Shown: positions 17,479 to 27,290, counted from the first letter of the stretch. The stretch: 64,000 nucleotides of DNA from Solimicrobium sp040544425 (GCA_040544425.1 JBEONO010000011.1:62001-126000); one strand, 5' to 3'. Numbers and translations are program-made. Notes: generated by a model not told the origin, from the sequence alone.

Positions 17479-18993
17479 ATGTCGTTTCTAAAGTCCGAGC
17501 CGTCATCCAACTTGCCGCCGTGGAAAGTACTCATCGTTGATGACGAGCCAGATATTCACAATGTGACGAAATTAACCTTAAGCCGTTTTCGTCTGGACAA
17601 TCGTCCTTTGGTTTTTTTCCAGGCGTTCAGCGGTCAGCAGGCCAAAGAAATTCTGAGTACGGAACCTGATATCGCGCTGGTGTATCTGGACGTGGTGATG
17701 GAAACGGAAAATGCTGGTCTGGAAGTGGCGCGCTGGATGCGCCAGGATCAGCACAATCACTTCACGCGCATCGTTCTGAGAACCGGCCAGCCCGGACAGG
17801 CGCCGGAAGAAAGTGTCATTTTCGAATATGACATCAATGACTACAAAGAAAAAACCGAGTTAGACCGCAAGAAATTATTCACCACCACCTTCGCAGCCCT
17901 GCGTGCCTATCGCGACATCATGATGGTCGAAGATTCGCGCCGCTTTCAGGCCACTTACCGTGCCGGTCTGGAACGCGTGATTGAAGCGTCCAGCTTCATC
18001 TTCAAGCAGCGCAATCTGCATGACTTTGCCGACGGGCTGTTGCAACAGGTTGTGGCACTGTTACAGCTGGAAAAGAGCATGCTGGTGCGACTGCGCGGTG
18101 AGTCTGGCATCTCCGGTGAAAAGAGCTATGAAGTGCTGGCCAAAATCGGCGACCTGGAACAGAACGATCAGATCTTTACTCCCGAACTGTTGAAGCAGTT
18201 GAACGAAACCTGCGTCAATCGCATTTCACATTTGTTTGGCGATACCTATGTTGGCTACTTCCCCAACAGCAGCGGCAAGACTTCTCTGCTGATTTTGCAG
18301 GGCGTGAACAATGTTTCCGAAATCGATACCAAACTGCTGGAGATATTTTCGTCCGGCGTGGCGATCGCCTTCGACAATATTTTACTGAACCAGGAAATCA
18401 CGGATACGCAAGGCGAATTGATTATGCGTTTGGGCGATGTGGTCGAGTCGCGTTCGCACGAAGCCGGCAATCATGTGCGTCGGATGGCAGAAGTCTGCTA
18501 TCTGATCGCGATCGAATCGGGGATGACCAAAGATCAGGCGACCATTTTGCGCCAGGCAGCACCGATGCATGACATCGGCAAAATCGCCACACCGGATTCA
18601 GTGTTGCTGAAACCCGGCAAACTGGATCTCGATGAATGGGAAGTGATGAAGCTGCATCCTGGCGTGGGTCACTCGATTCTGGATGGCTCACAGCGCCCGA
18701 TACTGCGCGCCGCCGCGACCATCGCGCATCAGCATCATGAAAAATACGATGGCAGCGGTTATCCGCAGGGATTAAAAGGTGACGAAATTCATCCGTTCGC
18801 ACGCATCGTCGCAGTCGCTGATGTATTCGACGCGCTGATTCAAAAGCGCTGCTACAAACCGGCCTGGCCGCTGGATGAAACACTGGTGCATCTGAAGGAA
18901 GTCGGCGGTACCCACCTTGATCCGCACTACGTCAACATCCTGATCAAGAACGTCGACAAGGCGCTCGTGATCAATGAAAGTTATCCTGGCTAA
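17479..18993 (+). CDS. Response regulator with DUF3369 and HD-GYP domain (c-di-GMP phosphodiesterase)
   Basis: 504 residues. N-terminal receiver domain with acidic pocket D21-D22 (VLIVDDEPDIHNV) and phosphoacceptor Asp71 (LVYLDVVM); middle region (about 150-310) resembling the DUF3369 GAF-like domain; C-terminal HD-GYP domain with H364-D365 (MHDIGK), H419-H420 and GYP 427-429 (DGSGYPQGLKG). All metal ligands I can place are present, so it should hydrolyse cyclic di-GMP when phosphorylated. It ends convergently with the GAF histidine kinase, overlapping by 4 bp; they may be partners, but this is inferred from position only. Confidence 0.94.
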   Translation: MSFLKSEPSSNLPPWKVLIVDDEPDIHNVTKLTLSRFRLDNRPLVFFQAFSGQQAKEILSTEPDIALVYLDVVMETENAGLEVARWMRQDQHNHFTRIVLRTGQPGQAPEESVIFEYDINDYKEKTELDRKKLFTTTFAALRAYRDIMMVEDSRRFQATYRAGLERVIEASSFIFKQRNLHDFADGLLQQVVALLQLEKSMLVRLRGESGISGEKSYEVLAKIGDLEQNDQIFTPELLKQLNETCVNRISHLFGDTYVGYFPNSSGKTSLLILQGVNNVSEIDTKLLEIFSSGVAIAFDNILLNQEITDTQGELIMRLGDVVESRSHEAGNHVRRMAEVCYLIAIESGMTKDQATILRQAAPMHDIGKIATPDSVLLKPGKLDLDEWEVMKLHPGVGHSILDGSQRPILRAAATIAHQHHEKYDGSGYPQGLKGDEIHPFARIVAVADVFDALIQKRCYKPAWPLDETLVHLKEVGGTHLDPHYVNILIKNVDKALVINESYPG

Positions 18994-20945
18994 GACGCCA
19001 ATACCGTCGACGCAGCACGTCGGCGCGGAAACTTGATCTGATACTGCAAACCGTTCCCGGGTGAACTGACAGCTTTGATCGAACCGGCCAGTGGACCCGT
19101 CACCAGGTTATACACAATGTGTGTGCCCAGACCGCTGCCGCCCTGGCCGCGCTTGGTGGTGAAGAATGGTTCAAACAATTTTTCCAGTGCTTCGCTGTCC
19201 ATGCCCAGGCCGTCATCCGAATAAGACAGATAGGCCATCTTGTCGTCGACTTTGACGGTGATATCGATATGGCCTTTGGCTCGTCCATCAAACCCATGTA
19301 TCAAGGAATTGGTCAGCATATTCGTCATCACCTGTGACAGAGCACCCGGATAAGTTTTCATGGCAATCCCGCTCGCGCAATCGATCTTGATCGCGATTTT
19401 TTTTCCTTTGAATTTCGGCTGCAGCGAAAACAGAATTTCATCCAGATAAACCCGCAAATCAAATTCGCGGATACTTTCCGACGATTGATCGACCGCGACC
19501 TGCTTGAAACTTCTGACCAGAGCCGCGCCACGCTGACTGTTGGTGGTCATGATGCGCAGCGACTGATCAAAAATGTCAATGAATTCGCGCAATCCGTCTG
19601 CGCTCAGCTGATCTTCGCCAAGCTGCTTTTTCATCAACGCCAATTCTTCAACCATATGACTGGTCGCCGTGACGCAAATGCCGAGCGGCGTGTTGATTTC
19701 ATGCGCGACCCCGGCGACCAGACTACCCAGCGAGGCCAGTTTTTCCTGGCTGACCAGTTCAGCCTGCGCTGACTTCAAGGTATCCAGCGTTTGGTTCAAT
19801 ACATCGTTCTGCTGTTCCAGCTGCGTTTTGGCGACGTGGATATCTTCATCGGCCCGAATTCTGGCCAGCGCTGCCGCAACGTGGCTGGCAACGAAAGCGA
19901 TCAGGTCCAGATCGCCCTGGGTGTAAATCAAATCGGGCGAATAACTTTGAATGATGATCACGCCATACAAACGATCATCGACCATCAGTGGCGCACCCAT
20001 CCAGCTGTAGCTGGCAATTTTTCCCAGCACTTTGATCTCGCCGTTGGCAATCAGCGCATCCAGCCTGCTGCGATTGATTAATTGCGCCTGCCGTTTTTTT
20101 ACCACGTACGAGGTAATACCGGCGCCCAGCGGAAAACGGGCGATCTGGCTGTTGGGATTCATCTCATCGATAAAATATTCGATGCTGAATTCCTTGGATT
20201 CTTCGTGATACAGGGCGACCATGAAATTCGGCACTTTGACCAGCTGACTGATAATGTCATGCAGGCGCACAAATTTTCTATTGTTTTCCGAAACCAGCAC
20301 CGACAGTTCAGCAATCTGATACAGCACCCGTTGCAGCGTCTCGGCTTTGCGCCGCTCTTCAATCTCGCGCTCCAGCATCACGGTACGTTCTCTGACGGCC
20401 TGCTCAAGCCGGTCCACGCTGATCAGACTCTGCAGGGCCACCGAAACGTGCGAGGCAATCAATCCGAACAGGCCCTGATCTTCAATCGAGTACATGTACT
20501 TTTTATCATAGCTCTGGATCACCATCGCGCCGAGCGGACGACGCTGGTGATCGAGCAGCGGGTAGCCCATCCAGTGTTCGGCACGGGACCCGGAGCCCCA
20601 GCCTCTGGATTCACGTTCGCGCGCCAGATCTTCCTCTGCCGTGAGCACAAATGGCTGGCTGTTTAGTATTACCCAGGCAGTCGGCGACTGTTCAGGCGAT
20701 TCGAGTTTGACGTCCTGATCGGGATCTTGAGGATCGTCGAATTCATCAACCTGATAGACAAAGCGGACCGTGTTTTTGGACTGATCGTACAAGGCGACGT
20801 AAAAGTTTGCCGCATACATGATCCGGCCGATGGTTTGATGCACCGATTTCAGAAACACAACAACGTCACTGCACGACGCAGAAATTTTGCTGATTTCCAA
20901 AACCACTTTTTGTACTTCTTCGAGACGTTGCAGGCGAGTTAACAT
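18990..20945 (-). CDS. Soluble sensor histidine kinase with two GAF domains
   Basis: 651 residues from the ATG at 20945 (MLTRLQRLEEVQKVV). An in-frame TTG at 21050 that overlaps the stop of the preceding AraC-family gene would add 35 residues by coupled translation. No transmembrane segments. Domains: GAF 1 (about 25-170), coiled coil with ERTVMLEREIEERRKAE, GAF 2 (about 215-365), a second coiled coil, HisKA with the H-box VAGVAHEINTPLG (His415), and HATPase with DDGLGMD and GSGLGTHIVYNLV. GAF domains sense small ligands or redox in the cytoplasm. The HD-GYP regulator next door is the best candidate partner; no DNA-binding response regulator is adjacent. Confidence 0.92.
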   Translation of the reverse strand: MLTRLQRLEEVQKVVLEISKISASCSDVVVFLKSVHQTIGRIMYAANFYVALYDQSKNTVRFVYQVDEFDDPQDPDQDVKLESPEQSPTAWVILNSQPFVLTAEEDLARERESRGWGSGSRAEHWMGYPLLDHQRRPLGAMVIQSYDKKYMYSIEDQGLFGLIASHVSVALQSLISVDRLEQAVRERTVMLEREIEERRKAETLQRVLYQIAELSVLVSENNRKFVRLHDIISQLVKVPNFMVALYHEESKEFSIEYFIDEMNPNSQIARFPLGAGITSYVVKKRQAQLINRSRLDALIANGEIKVLGKIASYSWMGAPLMVDDRLYGVIIIQSYSPDLIYTQGDLDLIAFVASHVAAALARIRADEDIHVAKTQLEQQNDVLNQTLDTLKSAQAELVSQEKLASLGSLVAGVAHEINTPLGICVTATSHMVEELALMKKQLGEDQLSADGLREFIDIFDQSLRIMTTNSQRGAALVRSFKQVAVDQSSESIREFDLRVYLDEILFSLQPKFKGKKIAIKIDCASGIAMKTYPGALSQVMTNMLTNSLIHGFDGRAKGHIDITVKVDDKMAYLSYSDDGLGMDSEALEKLFEPFFTTKRGQGGSGLGTHIVYNLVTGPLAGSIKAVSSPGNGLQYQIKFPRRRAASTVLAS

Positions 20946-21046
20946 TGCGCGAGATGGGTAATTAACGACAGGCCCAGCATATAGCGGCAGGCCAAAAGTG
21001 TCTACGCGAATCTGTCTGGTGTTGGATTTGCTGCTGATAAAAAAAC

Positions 21047-22024
21047 TCAACCGAGGCTAAGTTTGCGCTGTCGTTCTTCTCTGGGCGTGATTCCAAATTG
21101 CGCACCGAAAGCAGTAGAAAAATGTGCGCCGGATGAAAAGCCGCACATCAACCCGATCTGCACGATCGAACTGTTCGATTCCAGTAATAATTGGCGCGCT
21201 TTTTTCAGGCGCAATTCAAGGTAGTAGCGCGACGGCATCGCGCCCAGATATTGCTTGAATTGCCGTTCCAGCTGGCGCCGCGACAGGCCAACCAGTTGCG
21301 CGATATCGTCGGTGCTGAGAGTCTCTTCAATATTATTTTCCATCAGGGTCACCGCTTCACTGAGCTGCGGCTGCAACACACCAAAGCGCGTTTGCAGGGC
21401 GATCCGCTGCCGCTCGTCGCCGTTACGCACCCGTTCCACGCACAAGGCCTCCATCACCTGTGCCTGCATATCGGCGCCGAACATGGCGTGGATCAAGGTC
21501 AGGGAAAAATCAATGCTGGCGGTGCCACCGCAACAAGTCAAACACGGTCCGTCGATCTCAAATAAATTGGGCACCAGGATGGCCTGTTCAGCCGTTTCGT
21601 TGACCTCGGCATATAAGGCCCAGGGAAGGGCGGCACGAATGCGCGGCAATTTTCCGCAGCAGGCCAGCCACAATACCGCCGGGCCGACGCCGCCCCAAAA
21701 GCGCGCCTGCTGACAATGCCGGGCGATTTTTTTGATGGCGTCAGTGCCGGGAAAACGAGCCGGATGATCGGCCACCAGCAAGGCGAGATGGGTACTGGTA
21801 TTGAGCGTGTCGAATGCCGCGTCATCAGCAGCGCACACCCGGTGCAGATGCAATTCAAACCGTGCCGCGCCCAATTGTTGCTGCGCCAAACGGAGTGGGG
21901 CAAGCAGTCCGGCCAGATTCAGGCCGGGCTGCCTGCCCCCCAATTCCAGGTCGTCATTGTCAAGCTGAAAAATCGCAATTCGAATCGGTGCATCACGAGT
22001 TGCCAGCGCTGAAAATGACGTCAT
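21047..22024 (-). CDS. GlxA-type AraC-family transcriptional regulator
   Basis: 325 residues. The N-terminal DJ-1/PfpI-like domain is recognised by LTCCGGTASIDFSLTLIHAMFG, typical of GlxA-type regulators, and carries no catalytic triad. The C-terminal double helix-turn-helix (STDDIAQLVGLSRRQLERQF and IGLMCGFSSGAHFSTAF) is the AraC DNA-binding domain. The gene starts 5 bp after the stop of the molybdenum hydroxylase large-subunit gene on the same strand, so it may be cotranscribed and regulate that enzyme. Confidence 0.9.
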   Translation of the reverse strand: MTSFSALATRDAPIRIAIFQLDNDDLELGGRQPGLNLAGLLAPLRLAQQQLGAARFELHLHRVCAADDAAFDTLNTSTHLALLVADHPARFPGTDAIKKIARHCQQARFWGGVGPAVLWLACCGKLPRIRAALPWALYAEVNETAEQAILVPNLFEIDGPCLTCCGGTASIDFSLTLIHAMFGADMQAQVMEALCVERVRNGDERQRIALQTRFGVLQPQLSEAVTLMENNIEETLSTDDIAQLVGLSRRQLERQFKQYLGAMPSRYYLELRLKKARQLLLESNSSIVQIGLMCGFSSGAHFSTAFGAQFGITPREERQRKLSLG

Positions 22025-22029
22025 CGTCG

Positions 22030-24252
22030 TTACGCTAAATCAAACGGCAATTTCCGCAATCGCTTGCCGGTCAGTTTGGCAATCGCGTTCGCATAAGCTG
22101 GCGCCAAGGGTGGAAATCCCGGCTCGCCCATGCCGGTCGGAGGATCATTGGATGGTACCGTTGCGACAGTCACCTTCGGCATATCGCTCATTCTGGCCAC
22201 CGTATAGCCATTGAAATTTTGCTGTTCAACGACCCCGTCCTTGAATGTGATTGCCGAACCGGGCAGCGTTCCGCCCAGCGCCATCAACGTTGCACCTTGC
22301 ACCTGGGCTTCGATGGTCAGTGGATTGACCGTCTGGTTGCAGTGCACTGCGCCCCACACCTGATGCAATTTGGGCACACCTTTGGTGACCGATGCTTCGA
22401 CGATGTAAGCGACAACAGTATTGAACGACTCGTGCACCGCCACACCGTAAGCATGGCCAGCGGGCAGTTTGGTCTTGCCGTAGCCAGACATCTGCACAGC
22501 CAGATCAAGCGCCGCGATGTGGCGGGGATGATCCGACCCAAGCAGTTTTTTGCGATACGCGATTGGGTCACTGCCAGCCATATGCGCAGCCTCGTCAATC
22601 AAGGTTTCCATCACAAACGCCGTATGGGTGCCGCCGACTGAGCGGTACCACAGGACCGGCACATTGGCCTGGGCATTGTGTACTGACAGTTTCATCGGAA
22701 GATTGTAGGAGCCTGTCAGTCCTTCAATCATGGTTTCGTCTACCCCATCTTTGACCATCATCTTTTCAAACGGGGTACCGGTAATGATCGACTGACCAAC
22801 CACAGTGTGGTCCCAGGCCAGAATCTGACCCTGCTTGTCGAATCCGATTTCCACGCGATGCACATGCGCCGGGCGATAGTAACCGCCCTGAATATCATCT
22901 TCGCGGCTCCACATGATTTTGACCGGACCAGATTTTCCTGTCGCACGATATCCCTTGGCGACCTGCACCGCTTCGACGATGTAGTCGGAAGTTGGCACAG
23001 CGCGACGACCAAAGCCGCCCCCTGCCATCATGGTATTCAATGTGACCTGCTCCGGCTTCAAACCGGCAGTGCGTGCAATCGCGCCATGGTCAAAAGTCTG
23101 AAACTGACTGCCCGCCCATACCGTGCAGGCTGTGTCACTCAAATCAACCAGGCAGTTCAGGGTTTCCATTGGCGCATGGGCCAGATACGGGAACTCGTAT
23201 TCGGCACTGATTTTTTTCGCGGCGTGGGCCATTGGCGCCATATCGCCTTTGACTGCGATGGTACCCGGTTTCTTTGCCAGGGCTTTGTAGGAGGCCAAGA
23301 GTTTGTCAGTGCTGACGTGTTCGACATTGCCGGTATTCCATTTCACAACCAGCACATCTCGGGCCTGCTTGGCTGGCCAATAACCGTCTGCAACCACGGC
23401 CACGCCGGAACCACCGCGATCAGTCGCTATTTTAAAGACCGCAATCACGCCCTTGATTGCCAGGGCTGCAGTGGCATCAAAACTGGCAACGGTGCCGCCG
23501 AATACCGGCGGTCTGGCAACCAGCGCCACTTTGGTATTGGGTAATTTGAAGTCGATACCGAATTGTTGCGTGCCGTTTGATTTGGCCTGGGCATCGATAC
23601 GCAAAGTCGGTTTGCCGATCAGCTTGAATTGGGCGGGCTTTTTCAGCTCCACCGTTTCCGGGACGCTTTGCTGCATGGCCGCTTCGGCCAATGAACCAAA
23701 ACTGGCTTTGTAACCCAGCGGTCCGAGCACCAGACCATTTTCTGCGCGACATTCGGCTGGCGTGACCTGCCATTGTTTGGCAGCAGCCGCAATTAACATC
23801 ACCCGCGCCGCAGCGCCGATTTCGCGGTACTGCGTATAGGAATTCTTGATCGCCGAAGAACCACCGGTCATTTGTATGCCAAATACCGGATCACTGAAAA
23901 TGGCGCCAGCCGGGGCCAGTTCAAAGCGCATCTGCGCCCAATCCGCGTCCAGTTCTTCCGCGATCAACATGGTCAGACTGGTGCTCACGCCCTGCCCGAA
24001 TTCGAGGCGATTGATGGCCACCGTGACGGTGTTATCGGGTGCAATGCGCAAAAATGCATTGGGGGTAATCGGTTTTTTTTGTTCCGCGGCGCGTGCAAAT
24101 TTATTGGCTGTCGGGACAACAAATCCCAGCACCAGGCCACCACCAACGACACTGGCGGCCTTCAAAAAACTGCGTCGGGTAAGTTCGCCCTGAACTGGCC
24201 CTGACGTCGTCTGGTTCATGGTCTGTAAAGCATCTATCCATTCGTTACGCAT
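22030..24252 (-). CDS. Molybdopterin-binding subunit of an IorB-like periplasmic oxidoreductase
   Basis: 740 residues from the ATG at 24252, which has a good Shine-Dalgarno (AGGGAG, 5 bp spacer). A Tat signal (TRRSFLKAASVVGGG, twin Arg at about 26-27) means export of the folded protein. Family blocks of the xanthine oxidase/IorB group follow: NRLEFGQGVST, QMTGGSSA, MMAGGGFGRRA, and near the C-terminus GEPGFPPLAPAYANAI, which carries the catalytic glutamate. With the 2Fe-2S subunit it would hydroxylate an aldehyde or N-heterocycle, passing electrons to a c-type cytochrome in known cases; no cytochrome gene is adjacent. Substrate unknown. Confidence 0.92.
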   Translation of the reverse strand: MRNEWIDALQTMNQTTSGPVQGELTRRSFLKAASVVGGGLVLGFVVPTANKFARAAEQKKPITPNAFLRIAPDNTVTVAINRLEFGQGVSTSLTMLIAEELDADWAQMRFELAPAGAIFSDPVFGIQMTGGSSAIKNSYTQYREIGAAARVMLIAAAAKQWQVTPAECRAENGLVLGPLGYKASFGSLAEAAMQQSVPETVELKKPAQFKLIGKPTLRIDAQAKSNGTQQFGIDFKLPNTKVALVARPPVFGGTVASFDATAALAIKGVIAVFKIATDRGGSGVAVVADGYWPAKQARDVLVVKWNTGNVEHVSTDKLLASYKALAKKPGTIAVKGDMAPMAHAAKKISAEYEFPYLAHAPMETLNCLVDLSDTACTVWAGSQFQTFDHGAIARTAGLKPEQVTLNTMMAGGGFGRRAVPTSDYIVEAVQVAKGYRATGKSGPVKIMWSREDDIQGGYYRPAHVHRVEIGFDKQGQILAWDHTVVGQSIITGTPFEKMMVKDGVDETMIEGLTGSYNLPMKLSVHNAQANVPVLWYRSVGGTHTAFVMETLIDEAAHMAGSDPIAYRKKLLGSDHPRHIAALDLAVQMSGYGKTKLPAGHAYGVAVHESFNTVVAYIVEASVTKGVPKLHQVWGAVHCNQTVNPLTIEAQVQGATLMALGGTLPGSAITFKDGVVEQQNFNGYTVARMSDMPKVTVATVPSNDPPTGMGEPGFPPLAPAYANAIAKLTGKRLRKLPFDLA

Positions 24253-24301
24253 AGCGACTCCCTGTGTAAATATTGCCTGGTCGAGCATTCATATCTGCCC
24301 A

Positions 24302-24760
24302 TTAAGCGATTTGTTTTGATGCATCCTTGATGGCTTCGCGGATGCGCTGATAGGTGCCGCAGCGGCAAATGTTGCCACTCATTGCAGCGTCAATATCGGC
24401 GTCACTGGGTTTGCTGTTTGATTTCAGTAATGCCGTGGCGCTCATGACCTGTCCGCTCTGGCAATAGCCGCATTGCGGCACATCGTGTTTCACCCAGGCG
24501 TCCTGCACCGCTTTACCAACCTTATCGGCCTGCATGGCTTCGATCGTGGTGATTTTTTTGCCTGTGACGCTGGAAATGGGCGTTACGCACGAGCGTATCG
24601 GCTGGCCGTCCAGATGCACCGTGCAGGCACCGCACAAGGCCGCGCCGCAACCAAATTTGGTTCCGGTCATATTTAATGTATCGCGTAACGCCCACAAAAC
24701 TGGCGTAGAAGGATCGAGATCCAATTGCTGGTCTTGACCGTTGATGTTGAGTGTGATCAT
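24302..24760 (-). CDS. 2Fe-2S subunit of the IorAB-like oxidoreductase
   Basis: 152 residues with both 2Fe-2S clusters of the family: a plant-ferredoxin type cluster in GCGAALCGACTVHLDG with the distant fourth cysteine in RSCVTP, and the second cluster in PQCGYCQSGQ and NICRCGTYQRI. It transfers electrons from the molybdenum site. It is the first gene of the three-gene minus-strand set (this gene, the molybdenum subunit, the GlxA-type regulator). It has no signal peptide, as usual; it is exported with the Tat-tagged partner. Confidence 0.94.
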   Translation of the reverse strand: MITLNINGQDQQLDLDPSTPVLWALRDTLNMTGTKFGCGAALCGACTVHLDGQPIRSCVTPISSVTGKKITTIEAMQADKVGKAVQDAWVKHDVPQCGYCQSGQVMSATALLKSNSKPSDADIDAAMSGNICRCGTYQRIREAIKDASKQIA

Positions 24761-24952
24761 GTGCTTCCCCTTTGTTTGACCTACAGTAAATACAACGCTG
24801 TGTTAATTGATGCAGTTCTTATAGTGGTGCCGGATGGTCGATGTTGAGATGATGGCCGCTCGCGCGACGAGCCGCTAATTTTACTCTTAATTGCCTGAAT
24901 TCACTGTCCGGTTGCGCAGGACCAACGCTGTTTGGAAAATCGGCAAACACGA

Positions 24953-25723
24953 TTAAACCGTTGCCAATTTGCGTAATACCAAAGCCGCAGCCTGCATACC
25001 GAAGCTAGCGGTTACTACCATTGCCGAGCCAAACCCGGCGCAGTTCAAGCCTGTAATTCCAGCGGTCTCGTCGACAGCACAGCTGGCGTCCGGAAACTTT
25101 AATGGCTCCATCGAAAAGACGGCGTCGATACCAAATTTGTTTTTGGTCCCGCGCGGGAAGCCATAATTTTGCCGCAAACGTTTTCTGACCAGCGACAGCA
25201 GCGGCTCCTGCTCGGTACGGCACAAGTCGCGGATTTCAATCTTGCCCGGATCGATCTGGCCGCCCGCTCCGCCGATTGTGACCACCGGGATCGCTTCGGC
25301 CCGACAGAAAGCCAGCAATGCCGTTTTCGCCTTAACGCTGTCAATGGCATCGATCACATAGTCAAAGCCGGGGGCCTTGATCAGTTCAAGCAGATTGTCC
25401 GGCGTAACAAAATCCTCAACCTGGGTCACGACGCACAGGGGATTGATCTCGGTGATCCGCTCGGCCAGCGCGGCAATTTTCGCTTTGCCTAGCGTACTGC
25501 TCAGGGCCTGGATCTGGCGGTTGATATTCGATTCCGCGACGTTGTCCAAATCGATCAGCGTCAATTTCCCGATTGCGCTGCGCGCCAGTGCTTCCACTAT
25601 CCAGGATCCCACCCCACCGACTCCCACCACGCAAACATGCGCGGCCTGGAATCTGGCCAGGCCTTCTGCGCCATACAATCGGGCGATGCCACCGAAGCGG
25701 CGCTCAAAATCCATGCTGTCCAT
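24953..25723 (-). CDS. tcdA: tRNA threonylcarbamoyladenosine dehydratase (ThiF/E1 superfamily)
   Basis: 256 residues. The ATP-binding motif VCVVGVGGVGSWIVEALARS and the LIDLDNVAESNINRQ segment identify the E1-like fold. The C-terminal blocks AIDSVKAKTALLAFC, FGIDAVFS and GSAMVVTASFGM fit TcdA/CsdL, which cyclises t6A37 in tRNA to ct6A. About 190 bp of intergenic DNA separates it from the oxidoreductase genes upstream of its stop. It is divergent from pdxH. Confidence 0.92.
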   Translation of the reverse strand: MDSMDFERRFGGIARLYGAEGLARFQAAHVCVVGVGGVGSWIVEALARSAIGKLTLIDLDNVAESNINRQIQALSSTLGKAKIAALAERITEINPLCVVTQVEDFVTPDNLLELIKAPGFDYVIDAIDSVKAKTALLAFCRAEAIPVVTIGGAGGQIDPGKIEIRDLCRTEQEPLLSLVRKRLRQNYGFPRGTKNKFGIDAVFSMEPLKFPDASCAVDETAGITGLNCAGFGSAMVVTASFGMQAAALVLRKLATV

Positions 25724-25869
25724 TCGACAATGCTCTAGTTTGTTGCTGAGGCGCTATTCTAGTGCAGTCTGGCGGACTGCGGGAAGTTGCAGGAATATTG
25801 AGGCGCGACAAAAATTTTATGGCCGAGTCTGTTAACATGCGGGCTCTACCGATTGAAACGAGGAACAGC

Positions 25870-26505
25870 ATGAGCATCGCCCATATCCGCACTGAATACC
25901 AACGCGCCAGCCTGTCCGAACATGACGTCGACGCCGACCCGGTCCAGCAGTTCACGACCTGGTTCCATGAGGCGCTGACCGCCAAGGTCCCGGAAGTCAA
26001 TGCCATGAGTTTATCGACGGTCAATGCGGCGGGACGGCCTTCATCACGCATCGTCCTGATCAAGGATCTGGATCAGCGTGGCTTCACCTGGTTCACCCAT
26101 TACACCAGCAGAAAAGGCGAAGAACTGGAAGCCAATCCGTTTGGGGCATTGCTGTTTTTTTGGTCTGAGCTGGAACGTCAGGTGCGCATCGAAGGCCGGG
26201 TAGAAAAAATCAGCGCCGAAGAAAACGATCTGTATTTCCACAGCCGACCAGTCGCCAGCCAGCATGGTGCGCTTGCCTCAGAGCAGAGCAAACCGATTGC
26301 CGACCGGACGGTGCTGGAAGAGCGGGTCAAACTCATCGCTTCTCAGTATGGAGAAACGGTACCCCGTCCCGCGCATTGGGGTGGTTATCGTCTGGTGCCC
26401 GATTATTTTGAGTTTTGGCAGGGACGTCCGTCGCGCCTGCATGACCGGATTGTATTTACCAGGAATGCCGAGGGTCTTTGGGTGAAAGGTCGGCTGCAGC
26501 CTTAA
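25870..26505 (+). CDS. pdxH: Pyridoxamine 5'-phosphate oxidase
   Basis: 211 residues from the ATG at 25870, which has a GAGGA ribosome-binding site; the open frame extends further upstream but without family sequence. FMN-binding blocks RIVLIKDLDQRGFTWFTHY and SRKGEELEANPFGALLFFW and the C-terminal HWGGYRLVPDYFEFWQG and RLHDRIVF are all typical. The enzyme oxidises pyridoxamine or pyridoxine 5'-phosphate to pyridoxal phosphate. Its stop codon overlaps, on the opposite strand, the stop of the first antitoxin gene. Its last 350 bp are repeated downstream at 27340-27684. Confidence 0.97.
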   Translation: MSIAHIRTEYQRASLSEHDVDADPVQQFTTWFHEALTAKVPEVNAMSLSTVNAAGRPSSRIVLIKDLDQRGFTWFTHYTSRKGEELEANPFGALLFFWSELERQVRIEGRVEKISAEENDLYFHSRPVASQHGALASEQSKPIADRTVLEERVKLIASQYGETVPRPAHWGGYRLVPDYFEFWQGRPSRLHDRIVFTRNAEGLWVKGRLQP

Positions 26506-26801
26506 ACTGGCAGCGATTGCACGGCCAACCGCAATCCCATTGCTTTCAAGATTGCCGAGATACTGCTCAAAGCTGGGTTACCTGTTGGCGACAGGGTGCG
26601 ATAAATTTGGGTCGGATTGAGCTGTGCCCTGTCCGCCACCACCTTTACGCCACCAAATGCTTTGGCCATCTGGCGCAACACGATCAGCAATTCTGCCTGG
26701 TCGCCGTCTTCCAGAATGCTGTTTATAACCTGGACAGCGAGCTCGGGATCCTCCCGATACAGCTCGGCCATCGCTTCATCATGCATTTTACTTTTCATCA
26801 T
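26502..26801 (-). CDS. HI1420-family antitoxin (module TA1)
   Basis: 99 residues from the first of two adjacent ATGs (26801, 26798), behind an AAGGAG site; the longer open frame overlaps the toxin and is not used. The protein has the pattern of the addiction-module antidote family typified by HI1420: an acidic N-terminal helix (AELYREDPELAVQVINSILE) then a Cro-like helix-turn-helix with LNPTQIYRTLSPTGNPALSS. It should neutralise the toxin encoded just upstream and repress the operon. Toxin comes first and overlaps the antitoxin by 14 bp. The stop overlaps that of pdxH. Confidence 0.88.
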   Translation of the reverse strand: MMKSKMHDEAMAELYREDPELAVQVINSILEDGDQAELLIVLRQMAKAFGGVKVVADRAQLNPTQIYRTLSPTGNPALSSISAILKAMGLRLAVQSLPV

Positions 26802-27123
26802 TGCTTCTCCTTTTCCAGTCTTGCCAATATTCGCAGGCACGTCGTATATCCTTGTCCTGGGTCTGTTTGTTGCCGCCACAGAGCAAAAGAACGACCTGTT
26901 CACCAGAGATCGCGTAATACACCCGGTAGCCGGGACCAGTATCAATACGCATTTCCCAAACCCCATCACGGCAAAACTTGTGATCGCCAAAATTGCCCTG
27001 TTCCATGCGAGCCACGCGTCGGATTACCGATACTTTTGCGCTGGTATTTTTTAGCGTCTTTAGCCATTCAATATATACGTCGCGTTCATCTTCTGACGTG
27101 AGATAGTGTTCAATTGAATACAT
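26788..27123 (-). CDS. RelE/HigB-like toxin, HI1419 family (module TA1)
   Basis: 111 residues. EMRIDTGPGYRVYYAISGEQ followed by VVLLLCGGNKQTQDKDI is the characteristic core of HI1419-type toxins, small RelE-superfamily proteins that are thought to cleave mRNA at the ribosome. Paired with the HI1420-family antitoxin in toxin-first order. An imperfect inverted repeat (CTTTAAA ... ATTTAAG, about 27137-27153) just upstream of the start could be the operator. Confidence 0.88.
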   Translation of the reverse strand: MYSIEHYLTSEDERDVYIEWLKTLKNTSAKVSVIRRVARMEQGNFGDHKFCRDGVWEMRIDTGPGYRVYYAISGEQVVLLLCGGNKQTQDKDIRRACEYWQDWKRRSNDEK

Positions 27124-27290
27124 GGTGGATTTTCGTCTTTAAACGAATTTAAGTCAATAAATTAGAACAAAACAGCTTGGTCGATTTGTTGTTGATTTTT
27201 ACATCAAATGAACAGAAGTAAACTGCAACTTATCCTTATTGCCACAAAATTTGGTCCCACTGCAAACAAATCACAAATGATTCGATTTGT

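Noticed and set aside
20082..20666. 194-residue plus-strand open frame within the GAF kinase gene
   Set aside because: Antisense to the well-supported kinase; no motif.
26478..27101. 207-residue plus-strand open frame running from the pdxH end through TA1
   Set aside because: Lies out of frame with pdxH and antisense to the two TA1 genes, which have clear family matches.
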